Of a DNA stretch of 64,000 nt, positions 8,674 to 17,713 are shown in pieces. Location of the stretch: contig NZ_JAASRM010000001.1 in the NCBI RefSeq assembly GCF_011761565.1, forward strand, positions 806,139 through 870,138, given 5' to 3'. Made by a program: the position numbers and the translations under genes. Source of the DNA: Rhizomicrobium palustre. Its GTDB lineage: Bacteria; Pseudomonadota; Alphaproteobacteria; Micropepsales; Micropepsaceae. Numbering within the stretch: position 1 is the first letter of the stretch; each line of letters opens with the position of its first letter. The notes under the pieces were generated by a model. The model did not search any database and was not told the DNA's origin. It saw nothing but the letters and a program-made list of their open reading frames with translations.

Positions 8674-9914
8674 GGGCGGGCCAATTGCGGCTGGGCGAGC
8701 TTGGCCTGCTCGCGGTAAATCTCGGCCAGAAGCAACGCGGCCAGAACCGCAGTCACAATCGCAGGTGTACGCAAGGCTCCCCAGGGATCAAGTGGCACAA
8801 TCACCTTGACCAGCCAAACCGACGTGACGTTCAGACTCATCAGCGCCATGCAGGCGAGCGGCAGCGCAAAATAATTGGTCTTGCGGTTGGTCATGCACAC
8901 GCAGGCAAGCGCGATGAACGGCGCCAGAAGACAGAGGAAGCTGCGCGACAGGCGCTCACCCAGGAGGCGCATATCCTCGCGATGGCGGGCGTTATCGACA
9001 TACTGACCTTGCGCGAACTGATCGAAGATCGACATCTCCTCGGCATGGCTGCCACGCGGTTCGAAGGTGAGAAGCTGGTCAGCCATCATCGCTTGGGTCA
9101 CGTCACCCGACAAAAGCCCCATATGGGAGGTCTTGCCGCCCTCGGCATTCGCGTTTTCACCCGGTGTGGCAGCCGCGAAGCTCTGCGAGGTGAAGCCACC
9201 GAGCTTCAAGACGATACTGCCTTGCGCATCCGGACCTTCAAGTCGCGCGTGATCGGCCGTGACGACGCGGAATTTTCCGGGCGCGATGTCCTCATACACA
9301 AAGAGCCCGCGCGTCTGATAGGCGTTTGGCCCAGCATTCTTGGCGGCACGATGGGCAGGCGCAAAAGCGACGCGGCCCGGAAACTCATAGAACTGGCCGG
9401 TATTGATGCCGGTGCGCAGCGCGCGGAACTCTGCATTGAACAGCAATTGGCGTTCAGCAAAACGCGCGGCGGGATCGAGCACGCCTGAGACCGTAATCGA
9501 ACCGATCAGCGCCAGCACCGCCACCATCAAGACCAGATTAACGATGTGAAAGGGGCCCGTGCCCGCCGCCACCAATACCAGAAGCTCGCGATTTTCGCGC
9601 AGGCGCAGCGTGGTCCAATAGACGCCGACCAGGACCGCAATAGCGAGCGCGAGATCGACCACCTGGGTCGAATTCCACATCAAGAGCACAAAAGACGCGG
9701 TGGGGTCTGCGTGATGCTGATAGACGGCGCGGAACACCATCGGAAAGCGCTCGGCCAGGAACACCGCCTCGAACAGCACCATCACCACAAAAACCAGCAA
9801 GGCCACACCGCCAAAAAAGCGGCGCGCATAAAGCTGGGCAAAGGGTCCCGCCACGAAACGCAAAACCGAGAGCGCCGCCGAAAGAATCGTGCCCAGGATA
9901 CCGCTGGCCTTCAT
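8670..9914 (-). CDS. lptF: LptF-like permease (YjgP/YjgQ family)
   Basis: 414-residue Lpt-type permease. The N-terminus contains an amphipathic segment (FAQLYARRFFGG) leading into the first helix, then the coupling-region segment TTLRLRENRELLVLVAAGTG, which corresponds to the LptB-contacting loop of the family, followed by the periplasmic domain and three C-terminal helices. It overlaps LptB upstream (9911-9914) and LptG downstream (8670-8673) by four bases each, so the three are made as one unit. LptF and LptG are usually adjacent, but having the ATPase fused to the same operon is unusual for the LPS system and hints at an autonomous exporter. Confidence 0.82.
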   Translation of the reverse strand: MKASGILGTILSAALSVLRFVAGPFAQLYARRFFGGVALLVFVVMVLFEAVFLAERFPMVFRAVYQHHADPTASFVLLMWNSTQVVDLALAIAVLVGVYWTTLRLRENRELLVLVAAGTGPFHIVNLVLMVAVLALIGSITVSGVLDPAARFAERQLLFNAEFRALRTGINTGQFYEFPGRVAFAPAHRAAKNAGPNAYQTRGLFVYEDIAPGKFRVVTADHARLEGPDAQGSIVLKLGGFTSQSFAAATPGENANAEGGKTSHMGLLSGDVTQAMMADQLLTFEPRGSHAEEMSIFDQFAQGQYVDNARHREDMRLLGERLSRSFLCLLAPFIALACVCMTNRKTNYFALPLACMALMSLNVTSVWLVKVIVPLDPWGALRTPAIVTAVLAALLLAEIYREQAKLAQPQLARP

Positions 9915-10627
9915 ATGCGGAACTCCTCACCCAGATAAACCCGGCGCACATCGGGATTATCGACCAGCTCCTCGGGTGTGCCATGGGCAAGAACGCGGCC
10001 ACTCTCGATCACATAAGAACGGTTCACCATGTGCAGCAGCTCACGCGCATTATGATCGGTGATCAAGACCCCGATGTTGCGGCTGGTGAGCTGGCGGATG
10101 AGGGCGGCAATTTCCTCGATCGCTTGCGGATCGACACGGGCGAAGGGCTCGTCCAGCAGCGCGAAGGATGGCTCGCAGGCGAGCGTGATGGCAATCTCGC
10201 AGCGGCGGCGCTGCCCGCCAGAAAGCGAACCCACCGCCTGGCGGCGCAAATCGGTAAGATGAAAAAGTTCGAGCAGTTCTTCTGCAATAGCACGGCGGCG
10301 TTTGGCCGAAGGTTCACGCACTTCCAGCACGATATTTAGATTGGTCTCCACCGAGAGCGTGCGAGGCACGAAGGTATCTTGCGGCAGATAGGCAATGCCG
10401 CGACGCGCCCGTTCGTAAAATGGAGCAAATGTAATCTCGGCTCCATCCAGGCTGATCTTGCCAGCGTCCGGGATGATGAGCCCGGTCAGCATCTTGAAGC
10501 TGGTGCTTTTGCCAGCGCCATTGCGGCCCAAAAGACCAACAATCTCGCCGCGCCCCACCTCTAGCGTCACGTCTTCGATGATGCGGCGGCCGCCCAGCGA
10601 CTTCCTGAGGTGCTGTACGCAAAGCAT
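9911..10627 (-). CDS. lptB: LptB-like ABC ATPase
   Basis: 238-residue ATP-binding subunit that powers lipid extraction from the inner membrane. Walker A GRNGAGKST (34-42), Q-loop PQDTF (82-86), signature LSGGQ (135-139), Walker B LLDE with catalytic Glu160 and switch His192 (ITDHN) are all intact. The C-terminal RRVYLGEEF is the LptB hallmark. Compared with canonical LptB the sequence after Walker B reads PFARVDPQ rather than PFAGVDP, a small divergence consistent with a paralogue. It begins the tightly overlapping lptB-lptF-lptG unit, 45 bases after the deacetylase gene. Confidence 0.88.
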   Translation of the reverse strand: MLCVQHLRKSLGGRRIIEDVTLEVGRGEIVGLLGRNGAGKSTSFKMLTGLIIPDAGKISLDGAEITFAPFYERARRGIAYLPQDTFVPRTLSVETNLNIVLEVREPSAKRRRAIAEELLELFHLTDLRRQAVGSLSGGQRRRCEIAITLACEPSFALLDEPFARVDPQAIEEIAALIRQLTSRNIGVLITDHNARELLHMVNRSYVIESGRVLAHGTPEELVDNPDVRRVYLGEEFRI

Positions 10628-10672
10628 ATCGTGAAGCCGGGCCCTGTAAGAAAGGATTGCGGGATACGGCGT

Positions 10673-11632
10673 TTAGCAGAACACCGTCGGAACGTCACCC
10701 AGGCCGATGGTTTTGATGCCATGCCGCCCGGCAAAATCCAAAAGCCCGGCGAGGCGGTTCAGTATGGCATCCGCCTCGTCTCTGGTGGCGGCATAGGGGC
10801 TCAAACCCTCCACGACTTCCACATTATGGAACATGCAGTTGAGGATAATCGGACGCCCCTTGCCCGAATTTACCTCGATTTCCTCCAAAGCGAGGCTTTC
10901 CAGCGCCTTCACGCTGGCTTTGGTGGGACGCAGCCAGCGTGGCTCGATCCGCTGCCCAATACCCGGCAACCAGGAGAAAGCCCGCCCCAAAGCTCCGGGG
11001 CGGATGGTGACCGGAACCTCCAAAAGCCGAGATGAATTCGGCGAAACCTCTGCCGGGCGTTCGTAAACCGGCCAATAAGGCTGGGTGGAAGCACCGTAAA
11101 AACTAACCTCTGGTGCGCCCGCGACCGCCCAATCCTTGAAGGGCGTTACGCTGGAATCGACGCTGTAACCAAGGTCGGCCAGAAAGCCGAGCGAATGAGC
11201 CCCGATGCCGAAGCGCCCCGCCCGGAAGGAGCGTGGATTGCTTTTAAACGCGGCGTTGAAAAGCCCTGTTAGCTCGCGCAGCTTTTCGCGCTCCAGCGCA
11301 GGCGCGTCATGACACTGAAAAGCGGCCGTCACCTCTGGCACATGGGCGTCCGGACCGACAAACTCCGCATGCAGATGGGTTCCAAGCTCGCACTCGCTTT
11401 CGATCACGGCCAAGGCCGACACCGACGCCTCGTCCCGCATCACTTCAGGCGAAAGAAGATAGGTCGGCTTGGCGCCATAGCGGCGAAAGAGCGGGTGCAG
11501 ACGCTGGATGATGCCGTCGGAGACGGAGGCAAAGGAAAGCGGTTTTTGGGTTTTCCAGCCCGGCCCCTTGTCACATTCGCAATCGATAGAAACGCAAAGA
11601 AAGACCTGTTCAGAACCAACGGACATGCTCAT
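10673..11632 (-). CDS. Polysaccharide deacetylase-like (WalW-type) protein
   Basis: About 319 residues of the NodB-fold/WalW type. The N-terminal metal-site segment is CVSIDCECD (in place of the classic TFDDG), followed by the helical YGAKPTYLLSPEV and the metal-ligand motif CELGTHLHAEF; the later SFRAGRFGIG resembles the conserved RxPxxG loop. It probably removes an acyl group from a sugar in the envelope or in a lipid-linked intermediate. The frame is open to 11773, but that part is antisense-like and lies over the upstream gene; ATG 11632 (or 11626) gives a compact overlap of about 20 bases with the FemAB-fold gene. No signal peptide is visible, so it appears cytoplasmic. Substrate unknown. 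Confidence 0.72.
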   Translation of the reverse strand: MSMSVGSEQVFLCVSIDCECDKGPGWKTQKPLSFASVSDGIIQRLHPLFRRYGAKPTYLLSPEVMRDEASVSALAVIESECELGTHLHAEFVGPDAHVPEVTAAFQCHDAPALEREKLRELTGLFNAAFKSNPRSFRAGRFGIGAHSLGFLADLGYSVDSSVTPFKDWAVAGAPEVSFYGASTQPYWPVYERPAEVSPNSSRLLEVPVTIRPGALGRAFSWLPGIGQRIEPRWLRPTKASVKALESLALEEIEVNSGKGRPIILNCMFHNVEVVEGLSPYAATRDEADAILNRLAGLLDFAGRHGIKTIGLGDVPTVFC

Positions 11633-12647
11633 GCACCAGCGAAATCTCAGTATGGCTGAAAGCATACTTGAATTCCGCGATGCTGGCACGTTTTGGATCC
11701 GGGTCGCCTTCCATGGGAATGCCGCCCATGTCGAAGGTTGTGGCGCCCACCGATTTCGCCCACAAAATCGCATGGGCCATCGGGAGCATCATCTTGTTGA
11801 ACTTGAAATTCTTGCCCGTAGACGCCCCCAGCGCATAGGTCGCGATACCGCCATGGCGGGTGATGAGAATCACCGAGATGGGCTCATCCTCGAACTCGCT
11901 GACAAAAGCGGCGCCGCGTGTGTCGGACGCGAAAAAGTACTCGGCCAGCGCGTCGTACCAGCCTTGCTGCGGCAGGGCTTTGCCTGAAAGGCTCTGCAAT
12001 TCCTCATGCATGCGGCGGAAAGCGGCCAAATCGGCAGGCACAGCCTTACGGGCCGTGGCGCCAGCACGTTCGGCGCGCTTCACGCCCTGGCGGACCTTGG
12101 CAAGGCCCGGTGCGGCGAAAGGATCGGCAGGATCGATGCTGGTCAGGTCGAGCCGCAAGGAACGGGCATGGCGACCCGCGAAACTCTGATGATCCGTAAA
12201 TCCGAGCGCAGCAAGTTTTTGGCCGACCTCGGCGGGCGCCGTATGCCAATAAGGCATCACCGACAGGCGGGCAATGCCGTGGCGCAAAGTGGCCGATTTC
12301 AATGCCTCAAGCACTTCGGGCAGGTCCTCGATGCGATCCACCACAGGCCCGCGTTCGACCTGCGCCAGCGGCAGCGGCACACCTGCGATCTTGGCGCGCA
12401 GCACCAGAGCGGCCCCGATCACCCGGCCATTCTTCCTGAGGAGAAAATAATAGGGCGAAACTGGCTTTGCCGCCTCGGCCACGGAGGCCCAGGCACGCGA
12501 CTGCGAATAATGACCCGCACGGGCCTTAGTGACGAACTCGTCGTAATCGCGCGCATCCATAGGGGAAAGCGCCGCCGCAAAACTCGCCTCAACCGCGCTT
12601 TCGCGTCCCCTTAGGCCAATCCTGGAGAGATCTAAAGTGGTATCCAT
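11610..12647 (-). CDS. FemAB/GNAT-fold acyl- or aminoacyl-transferase
   Basis: About 345 residues. The layout matches the Acetyltransf_6/FemAB-like GNAT fold: an N-terminal module with YYFLLRKNGRVIGAALVLRAKI, a basic helix-rich middle (KVRQGVKRAERAGATARKA), then FVSEFEDEPISVILITRHGG and a C-terminal TTFDMGGIP strand ending in FKYAFSHTEISL. The frame extends to 12824, but ATG 12647 removes a basic, unconvincing leader. It overlaps the deacetylase gene and heads the operon that continues into lptBFG. Relatives add amino acids to muropeptides or act in exopolysaccharide synthesis, and bacterial ceramide synthases have also been assigned to the GNAT fold. In a sphingolipid-like island an N-acyltransferase role is conceivable, but this is inference. 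Confidence 0.68.
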   Translation of the reverse strand: MDTTLDLSRIGLRGRESAVEASFAAALSPMDARDYDEFVTKARAGHYSQSRAWASVAEAAKPVSPYYFLLRKNGRVIGAALVLRAKIAGVPLPLAQVERGPVVDRIEDLPEVLEALKSATLRHGIARLSVMPYWHTAPAEVGQKLAALGFTDHQSFAGRHARSLRLDLTSIDPADPFAAPGLAKVRQGVKRAERAGATARKAVPADLAAFRRMHEELQSLSGKALPQQGWYDALAEYFFASDTRGAAFVSEFEDEPISVILITRHGGIATYALGASTGKNFKFNKMMLPMAHAILWAKSVGATTFDMGGIPMEGDPDPKRASIAEFKYAFSHTEISLVHEHVRWF

Positions 12648-12924
12648 TGGGCAGGCCCTGTGATGCGTGTTGAAACGCACACTGCCGCCCAGCCGTCGCA
12701 GCTTTTTGTAAGTACGGGGCCGAATTGTCCTAACTTGTGTTAGATCGGTCAGGCTGGGATGATTTAATGTTCCCTTGGTGTTCCGCTGCTGTCGCGCGTA
12801 CAAAGCCTGGCCAAGCTGCCGCAACCCTTAGGACATTGTTGACCGCAGGCCGTAATCTCGCCCATTACCCGGCTGCGCTTTCGGGCCGGAACTCGGTTTA
12901 GGACTAAATGCTTATGAGTGCCTT
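12648..12924. other. Divergent intergenic region before galE
   Basis: This 277-base gap separates the minus-strand FemAB-lptBFG operon from the plus-strand galE operon and must hold promoters for both. I see no open frame, tRNA or strong hairpin in it. No confident promoter boxes could be assigned by eye. Confidence 0.5.
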
Positions 12925-13908
12925 ATGGCAACGTTAGTGACGGGCGGTTGCGGCTATATCGGCTGCCACATGGTTTTGGCGCTGCGCGACCGCGGGCTTC
13001 CCACCGTTGTGATCGATAACCTCGCCACCGGCTTTGCCTGGGCTATTCCCGCAGAGGTTCCCTTTATACAGGGCGACGTGGGCGACGGGGCGTTGCTGGA
13101 CCAGATCATCCGCGAACATCAGATCGAGGCTATCATCCACTTCGCGGCCTCCAGCGTGGTGCCCGACAGCGTGGCCGACCCGCTTGGCTATTATCTCAAC
13201 AACACCGTCAAATCCCAGGCGCTGATCGCGGCAGCCGTGCGGGGTGGCGTGAAGACTTTCGTGTTCTCCTCGACCGCCGCCGTTTATGGCAATCCGGAAA
13301 TCGTGCCCATCCCGGAAGACGCGCCCTTAAAGCCGCTCTCACCCTATGGCGCTTCCAAGGCCATGACCGAGCAGATGCTGGCCGATACCGCCAAGGTGCA
13401 TGATTTCCATTATGCGGCCTTGCGCTATTTCAACGTCGCGGGCGCAGATCCGCAGGGGCGTGTTGGCCAATCCACGTTGAAGGCTTCGCATCTCATCAAA
13501 GCGGCCTGCGAAACCGCGCTGGGCCAGCGTGAGGAAATGAAGGTCTTCGGCACAGACTTCGACACACCGGACGGCACAGGCGTGCGCGATTACATCCATG
13601 TTTCGGATTTGGTCGAAGCCCATCTCGATGTGCTGGAATATCTGCGTGCGAATAAAACAAATCTGATCGCCAATTGCGGCTATGGCCGGGGGTTTTCGGT
13701 GCTGGAAGTATTGGCTGCGGTAGAGCGCGCGACAGGGAACAAGTTTCCTGTTCGCTATGCGCCACGGCGCGCAGGCGATCCGGCCATGGCCGTAGCAGCA
13801 TCCGACCATTTGCGCGCGACCACCGGCTGGACGCCGCGCTGGAACGATATCGACGCCATCGTCGCCCATGCGCTGGCTTGGGAACGCAAGCTCAAGGACA
13901 AACGCTGA
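12925..13908 (+). CDS. galE: UDP-glucose 4-epimerase
   Basis: Extended SDR of 327 residues that interconverts UDP-glucose and UDP-galactose using bound NAD. The NAD-binding GGCGYIG is at 7-13, FAASSVVPDSVADP follows, and the catalytic set is Ser/Thr in SSTAAVYG (115-122), Tyr141 and Lys145 (YGASK). YFNVAGA and GVRDYIHVSDL are the usual GalE/ExoB landmarks. Length is normal for the family. It leads a plus-strand operon with two GT4 glycosyltransferases, starting two bases after its stop, so it likely supplies a galactosyl-type donor to the envelope glycolipid pathway. UDP-GlcNAc epimerisation cannot be excluded. Confidence 0.92.
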   Translation: MATLVTGGCGYIGCHMVLALRDRGLPTVVIDNLATGFAWAIPAEVPFIQGDVGDGALLDQIIREHQIEAIIHFAASSVVPDSVADPLGYYLNNTVKSQALIAAAVRGGVKTFVFSSTAAVYGNPEIVPIPEDAPLKPLSPYGASKAMTEQMLADTAKVHDFHYAALRYFNVAGADPQGRVGQSTLKASHLIKAACETALGQREEMKVFGTDFDTPDGTGVRDYIHVSDLVEAHLDVLEYLRANKTNLIANCGYGRGFSVLEVLAAVERATGNKFPVRYAPRRAGDPAMAVAASDHLRATTGWTPRWNDIDAIVAHALAWERKLKDKR

Positions 13909-13910
13909 GC

Positions 13911-15029
13911 ATGGCGCGCCTGAAAATCCTGCATGTGGTGGTGGCAGGCGCTGTGGGCGGCGCCGAACGCTTCCTCGTCAATCTCGCCACGCGGCCAGAG
14001 GTGTCCAAGGCCGATCACGCCATCGCGTTGATGACGCCAAACCCAAAACTGCGCGTGCTTTTTGTGGATGCAGGCATCAAAGTGTTTGACCGCGGCGCGG
14101 TACGGGAAAATCCTTTAGCCACGCTCTGGCGCAGCTTTGGTCCCGCCGACCTTGCCTGGCTGAGCGCAATTGTGACCAAGCACAAGCCGGATGTGCTCCA
14201 TTGCCATACCTATGGCTCGCATATGCTCTCAGCGCGAGCGGGACTTCGCTGCGGGGTTCCGGTTCTGCGCACCGAACATGGCACACGCCATTATCGCGAT
14301 CCCACCTGCGGGATTTACCGGCATTGGGCGATAGAGCACACCACGGCGATTGCGGCGGTAAGCGCCTATGTGGCCGGGTTCGTGGCGGAAGCCGCGCCCG
14401 AAGCCAAAGACAAAATCCGCGTTGTCCTCAACGGTATTGATATGGCCCGGTTTCAGCCGGTACCGCCGCCGCAACAAGGCCCCTTCACCTTCGCAGCGAT
14501 CGGACGGCTTGATCCGGTAAAGCGGCTTCAGATCGCCATCGCCGCCATGGCGCATGTGCCGGAGGCTCATCTCATTCTGGCCGGAGATGGTGGCGAGCGT
14601 GCCAAGCTTGAAGCGCAAGTGCGGAGTTTGGGCCTGGAAAGTCGCGTACGCTTCCTCGGCCATTTATCGGACCCGCGCTCGGCGATCACCGCTTGCGATG
14701 CCCTGATCAACACCACACGCGCTGAAGGCCTGCCCTTGGCAGTGCTCGAAGGCGCCGCCATGACACGGCCGACGCTTGGTTTTGCGGGCGGCGGCATGCC
14801 GGAAGTGGTGCAGCCTAATGAGACCGGCTGGCTGGTGCGAGATGATACGCCAGAGGCCTGGGCCTCTGGCTTTCGTGAAGCTGCGCAAAGCCGCGAGATC
14901 GCCGCGAAATTCGGTGCCGCGGCGCGGCGCTTTGTGGAAAACCGCTTTGACCTCGAGCTTATGTGTTCCCGCTATGGCGCCCTTTACCGGGACTTGACGC
15001 CAGCGTCCCATTCTTTCCAACCCGCGTGA
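13911..15029 (+). CDS. GT4-family glycosyltransferase
   Basis: 372-residue GT-B enzyme. Visible are the acceptor-side glycine loop VVAGAVGGAERFLVNLA, the DVLHCHTYGSH and RTEHGTRH stretch, the AIGRLDPVKRLQIAI donor-domain start and the E-x7-E motif in TTRAEGLPLAVLEGAAM. The frame is open back to 13674 inside galE; ATG 13911, two bases after the galE stop, is the sensible start. Being coupled to galE and followed five bases later by another GT4 gene, it probably adds a sugar to the same glycan or glycolipid. It is cytoplasmic, with no membrane helix. Confidence 0.87.
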   Translation: MARLKILHVVVAGAVGGAERFLVNLATRPEVSKADHAIALMTPNPKLRVLFVDAGIKVFDRGAVRENPLATLWRSFGPADLAWLSAIVTKHKPDVLHCHTYGSHMLSARAGLRCGVPVLRTEHGTRHYRDPTCGIYRHWAIEHTTAIAAVSAYVAGFVAEAAPEAKDKIRVVLNGIDMARFQPVPPPQQGPFTFAAIGRLDPVKRLQIAIAAMAHVPEAHLILAGDGGERAKLEAQVRSLGLESRVRFLGHLSDPRSAITACDALINTTRAEGLPLAVLEGAAMTRPTLGFAGGGMPEVVQPNETGWLVRDDTPEAWASGFREAAQSREIAAKFGAAARRFVENRFDLELMCSRYGALYRDLTPASHSFQPA

Positions 15030-15034
15030 TCTTG

Positions 15035-16300
15035 ATGACTGAAATGACTTCCTCGCCCGCGACCGCTGAAAAATTGCGTGTCCTCTTCATCAATGACACC
15101 TCGCGCAATGGCGGGCCGGGACGCACCATTCTTTACATCACCAAATTCCTCGACCCCGCTCGCGTGCATCGCAGCATCCTGATCCCGCGCGAGGGCATCG
15201 TCTCCAAGCGGCTGATCGCCAACAACGCTGGCGAAGTGGTATTTCATGAGCCCGGGCTGATCGAGCATCCCTTCGAGCCCTTATCGCGCAATATGGAGCG
15301 CGAGGATTTCGACGCACCGCTGCCGATGAAAATTGCACGTACGATTGGCAATGTCGGACGCGCGATTACTGGCTTTGGCCGCTTAGTGCGCCGCATCAAG
15401 CGCGAGAAATATGATCTCATTTTCTGCAACGGCACCTCTGCTGGATTTCTGGGCGGTGCGCTTGCGGCCGTAACGGGTGTACCCGCCATCTGGCATGTGC
15501 TTTATCCCAACGTGCCCAAGCCGGTGCGCCGTTTGCATCAGCGCCTTGCCGCCAGCAAACATGTGAAGTTGATCATCTGCGTTTCCAAACCTTGCGAGAC
15601 GCAATTCGATCATTGCCGCGAAAAAGTGGCCGCGATCCAGACCGCGCTCGATATAGAGGAATTCGATAGTGCAGGCGTGGAACCGGCGTTGCGCAAAGAG
15701 CTGAAACTATCCGACGACATCGTGATTTTCGGCAGCCATGGCCGCATCGTGCCGCGCAAGGGCTATATGGAGATGATCCGCGCCGCCAAGATCATGCACG
15801 ACCAGCTTTCAGACGAAGAACGCGCGCGCTGCCGCTTCATCGTTCTTGGCGATACCCCGCAGGATATCTGGCCCGATCATCTTTCCGAATGCCGCGCCCT
15901 GGTGACCGAGCTCGGCCTCGACGGATTCTTCGACTTTATCGGCTTCCGTGCCGATCCCCGCGCCTATGTTGCTGATCTCGATGTCGCCGTGGTTCCGAGC
16001 GTGTACCCTGATCCCCTGCCCCGCGCGGTGATGGAATCCATGGCGATGGGCAAAGCCATTGCCGCCTTCGCGATGGGCGGCATCGCCGAAATGATCAATG
16101 ACGGCGTGGAGGGGCGCCTCTTCAGCGGCGAACCGGCGGATGTTGCAGGCTTGGCAGGCGCGTTCCTGGAGTATTTCCGCAGCCCCGAAATGCGCAAGGC
16201 TCATGGCGCAGCGGCGCGGGCGCGCATCGAGAAGGATTTCGATTCCCGCAAACACGCGCTGAAACTCCAGGCCGAGATGTTCCGGGTGGCGGGCCGTTAA
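15035..16300 (+). CDS. GT4-family glycosyltransferase
   Basis: 421-residue GT-B enzyme and last gene of the galE operon. The N-terminal loop FINDTSRNGGPGRTILY is a glycine-rich acceptor loop. The donor domain begins with FGSHGRIVPRKGYMEMI, and the end of the domain carries VVPSVYPDPLPRAVMESMAMG, where the usual first Glu of the E-x7-E pair is replaced by Asp (PDPLPRAVMES). The frame runs back to 14963 within the previous gene; ATG 15035 lies five bases after that stop. It ends 15 bases from the convergent aminopeptidase gene. The sugar transferred is unknown. Confidence 0.85.
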   Translation: MTEMTSSPATAEKLRVLFINDTSRNGGPGRTILYITKFLDPARVHRSILIPREGIVSKRLIANNAGEVVFHEPGLIEHPFEPLSRNMEREDFDAPLPMKIARTIGNVGRAITGFGRLVRRIKREKYDLIFCNGTSAGFLGGALAAVTGVPAIWHVLYPNVPKPVRRLHQRLAASKHVKLIICVSKPCETQFDHCREKVAAIQTALDIEEFDSAGVEPALRKELKLSDDIVIFGSHGRIVPRKGYMEMIRAAKIMHDQLSDEERARCRFIVLGDTPQDIWPDHLSECRALVTELGLDGFFDFIGFRADPRAYVADLDVAVVPSVYPDPLPRAVMESMAMGKAIAAFAMGGIAEMINDGVEGRLFSGEPADVAGLAGAFLEYFRSPEMRKAHGAAARARIEKDFDSRKHALKLQAEMFRVAGR

Positions 16301-16315
16301 GCCCGCCATTCGAGG

Positions 16316-17608
16316 TTAGACCGGAAGCTTTTCTTCGGTGGTGAAGGCCGCAGCGAAAGCATGGATGGCGAAGGCCAGATCCTCCGCACCCGCCATTTCA
16401 CGCGCCGAATGCATGGCGAGCATGGGCGAGCCGACATCAATGCCGGTGATGCCCAGCACGGTGGTCATGATCGGGCCAATGGAGCTGCCGCGGCCATGAT
16501 CGCAGCGATAGCGGAAGCGCTGCAGCGGCACGCCCGCTTTTTTGCAGGTGAGCGAGAACCATGCCTCGGCACCCGGCGCGATGGCGTAATTACCCATGGC
16601 ACCACTCTTCAGCGCGAGGCCCTTGTTCAGCTCGGGCACGGTGACGGGATCGGTGGCAGACACAAACGCCGGATGCTCGCTATGGGCCATGTCGGCGCTG
16701 ATCACCACTGAGCGGGCCTTGGCGCGCCAGATGTCTTCTTCCGCCGTGCCGGAGGCCGCCACGATGCGATGCAGGATACCGTCCATGGTGTTGGATTGCG
16801 CGCCGGTATGGGTTCGGCTGCCGATCTCTTCGGAATCATAGAGCGCGATGGCGTTGGTCCAAGACGTAGGCGCGGGGTTTTCAATCAGCGCCGTCAGGGC
16901 GGTGTAGCAGGAGAACAGATTATCGAGGCGCTGGGCGCTGATGAGGCGACCGTTCTCGCCCACCAGCTTGGGCTTATCGGTGGTGTTCAGTTCAAGATCG
17001 AAGCTCAGGATGGGACCGGGATCGCGACCCAGCTTTTGCGTGACCGCGTTGTGGATGAGATCAAGACCCGCGGTTTCGCCATCACCCACGACAATCGCAA
17101 AATCTTTCTCGCGCTCGAAAGTATAGGTGTCGCTGCCCTTATCCTGGCGCAGATGAATGGCGAGAGAGACCGCACGGACCGGCAATTCGTCCAAATCGAC
17201 CAGCACACGTTCGATGGCGGTCTCGCCGCAATAGAGCGCGCCGGTGAGTTTCAGATCGCGGTCGAGCCAGGTGTAAAGCAGCGGACCGCCATAAATCTCG
17301 GTCGTAAGGCAGCGCAAGTTTCGCGACTTCATATCCGGGCGGGGACGAACCTTTAGGACCGGGCTATCGGTATGGGCGACAATGATGCGCACACCCTCTT
17401 CCGCCGCGCTGGCAAGGCCCTGACGCCATGCCAGGATCGCCTTGCCGCCACGCACCACGAAATAGCCCTTGCCCGGCTCAAGCTGCCAGCGCGCACTCTC
17501 GGCGAGTTCGGTGAAGCCTGCCGCTGTTAACTGCGCCGCGCACTCGGCAACGGCGTGGTAAGGCGAGGCAGATTTTTCGAGGAAAGCAAGAAAGCGTTCA
17601 GGATACAC
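16316..17608 (-). CDS. apeB: M18-family aminopeptidase
   Basis: Cytoplasmic zinc aminopeptidase of 430 residues that trims N-terminal residues, often acidic ones, from peptides. The M18 metal and catalytic motifs are present: AHTDSPVL with His79 and Asp81, RLDN with Asp229, DSEEIGS (258-264) containing the base and a metal ligand, and the C-terminal MLAMHSAREMAG. The family length is about 430, so it is complete. The start is GTG at 17608. It converges on the last GT4 gene with no obvious shared function; a housekeeping role in peptide turnover is likely. Confidence 0.92.
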   Translation of the reverse strand: MYPERFLAFLEKSASPYHAVAECAAQLTAAGFTELAESARWQLEPGKGYFVVRGGKAILAWRQGLASAAEEGVRIIVAHTDSPVLKVRPRPDMKSRNLRCLTTEIYGGPLLYTWLDRDLKLTGALYCGETAIERVLVDLDELPVRAVSLAIHLRQDKGSDTYTFEREKDFAIVVGDGETAGLDLIHNAVTQKLGRDPGPILSFDLELNTTDKPKLVGENGRLISAQRLDNLFSCYTALTALIENPAPTSWTNAIALYDSEEIGSRTHTGAQSNTMDGILHRIVAASGTAEEDIWRAKARSVVISADMAHSEHPAFVSATDPVTVPELNKGLALKSGAMGNYAIAPGAEAWFSLTCKKAGVPLQRFRYRCDHGRGSSIGPIMTTVLGITGIDVGSPMLAMHSAREMAGAEDLAFAIHAFAAAFTTEEKLPV

Positions 17609-17681
17609 GCTGGGCCTATCATGAAATGACGGGCCAGTTTTACTCCAAGCCCGCCACGGTTCAAGGCTCGGTGAAAAAGGT

Positions 17682-17705
17682 GCCTCCCGGCAGATGCCGG
17701 GAGGC
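17682..17705 (-). terminator. Rho-independent terminator of the esterase gene
   Basis: A perfect 10-bp stem (GCCTCCCGGC) with a 4-base loop is followed, on the minus strand, by CCTTTTT. It sits eight bases past the esterase stop and ends the transcript coming from the GH51/esterase genes. Confidence 0.85.
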
Positions 17706-17713
17706 GAGGAGGA

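Noticed and set aside
10673..12647. XrtA/exosortase-type exopolysaccharide locus, since deacetylase plus FemAB-like genes occur there
   Set aside because: No exosortase, PEP-CTERM protein, Wzz or polymerase genes are present; LptBFG and lipid genes surround them instead.
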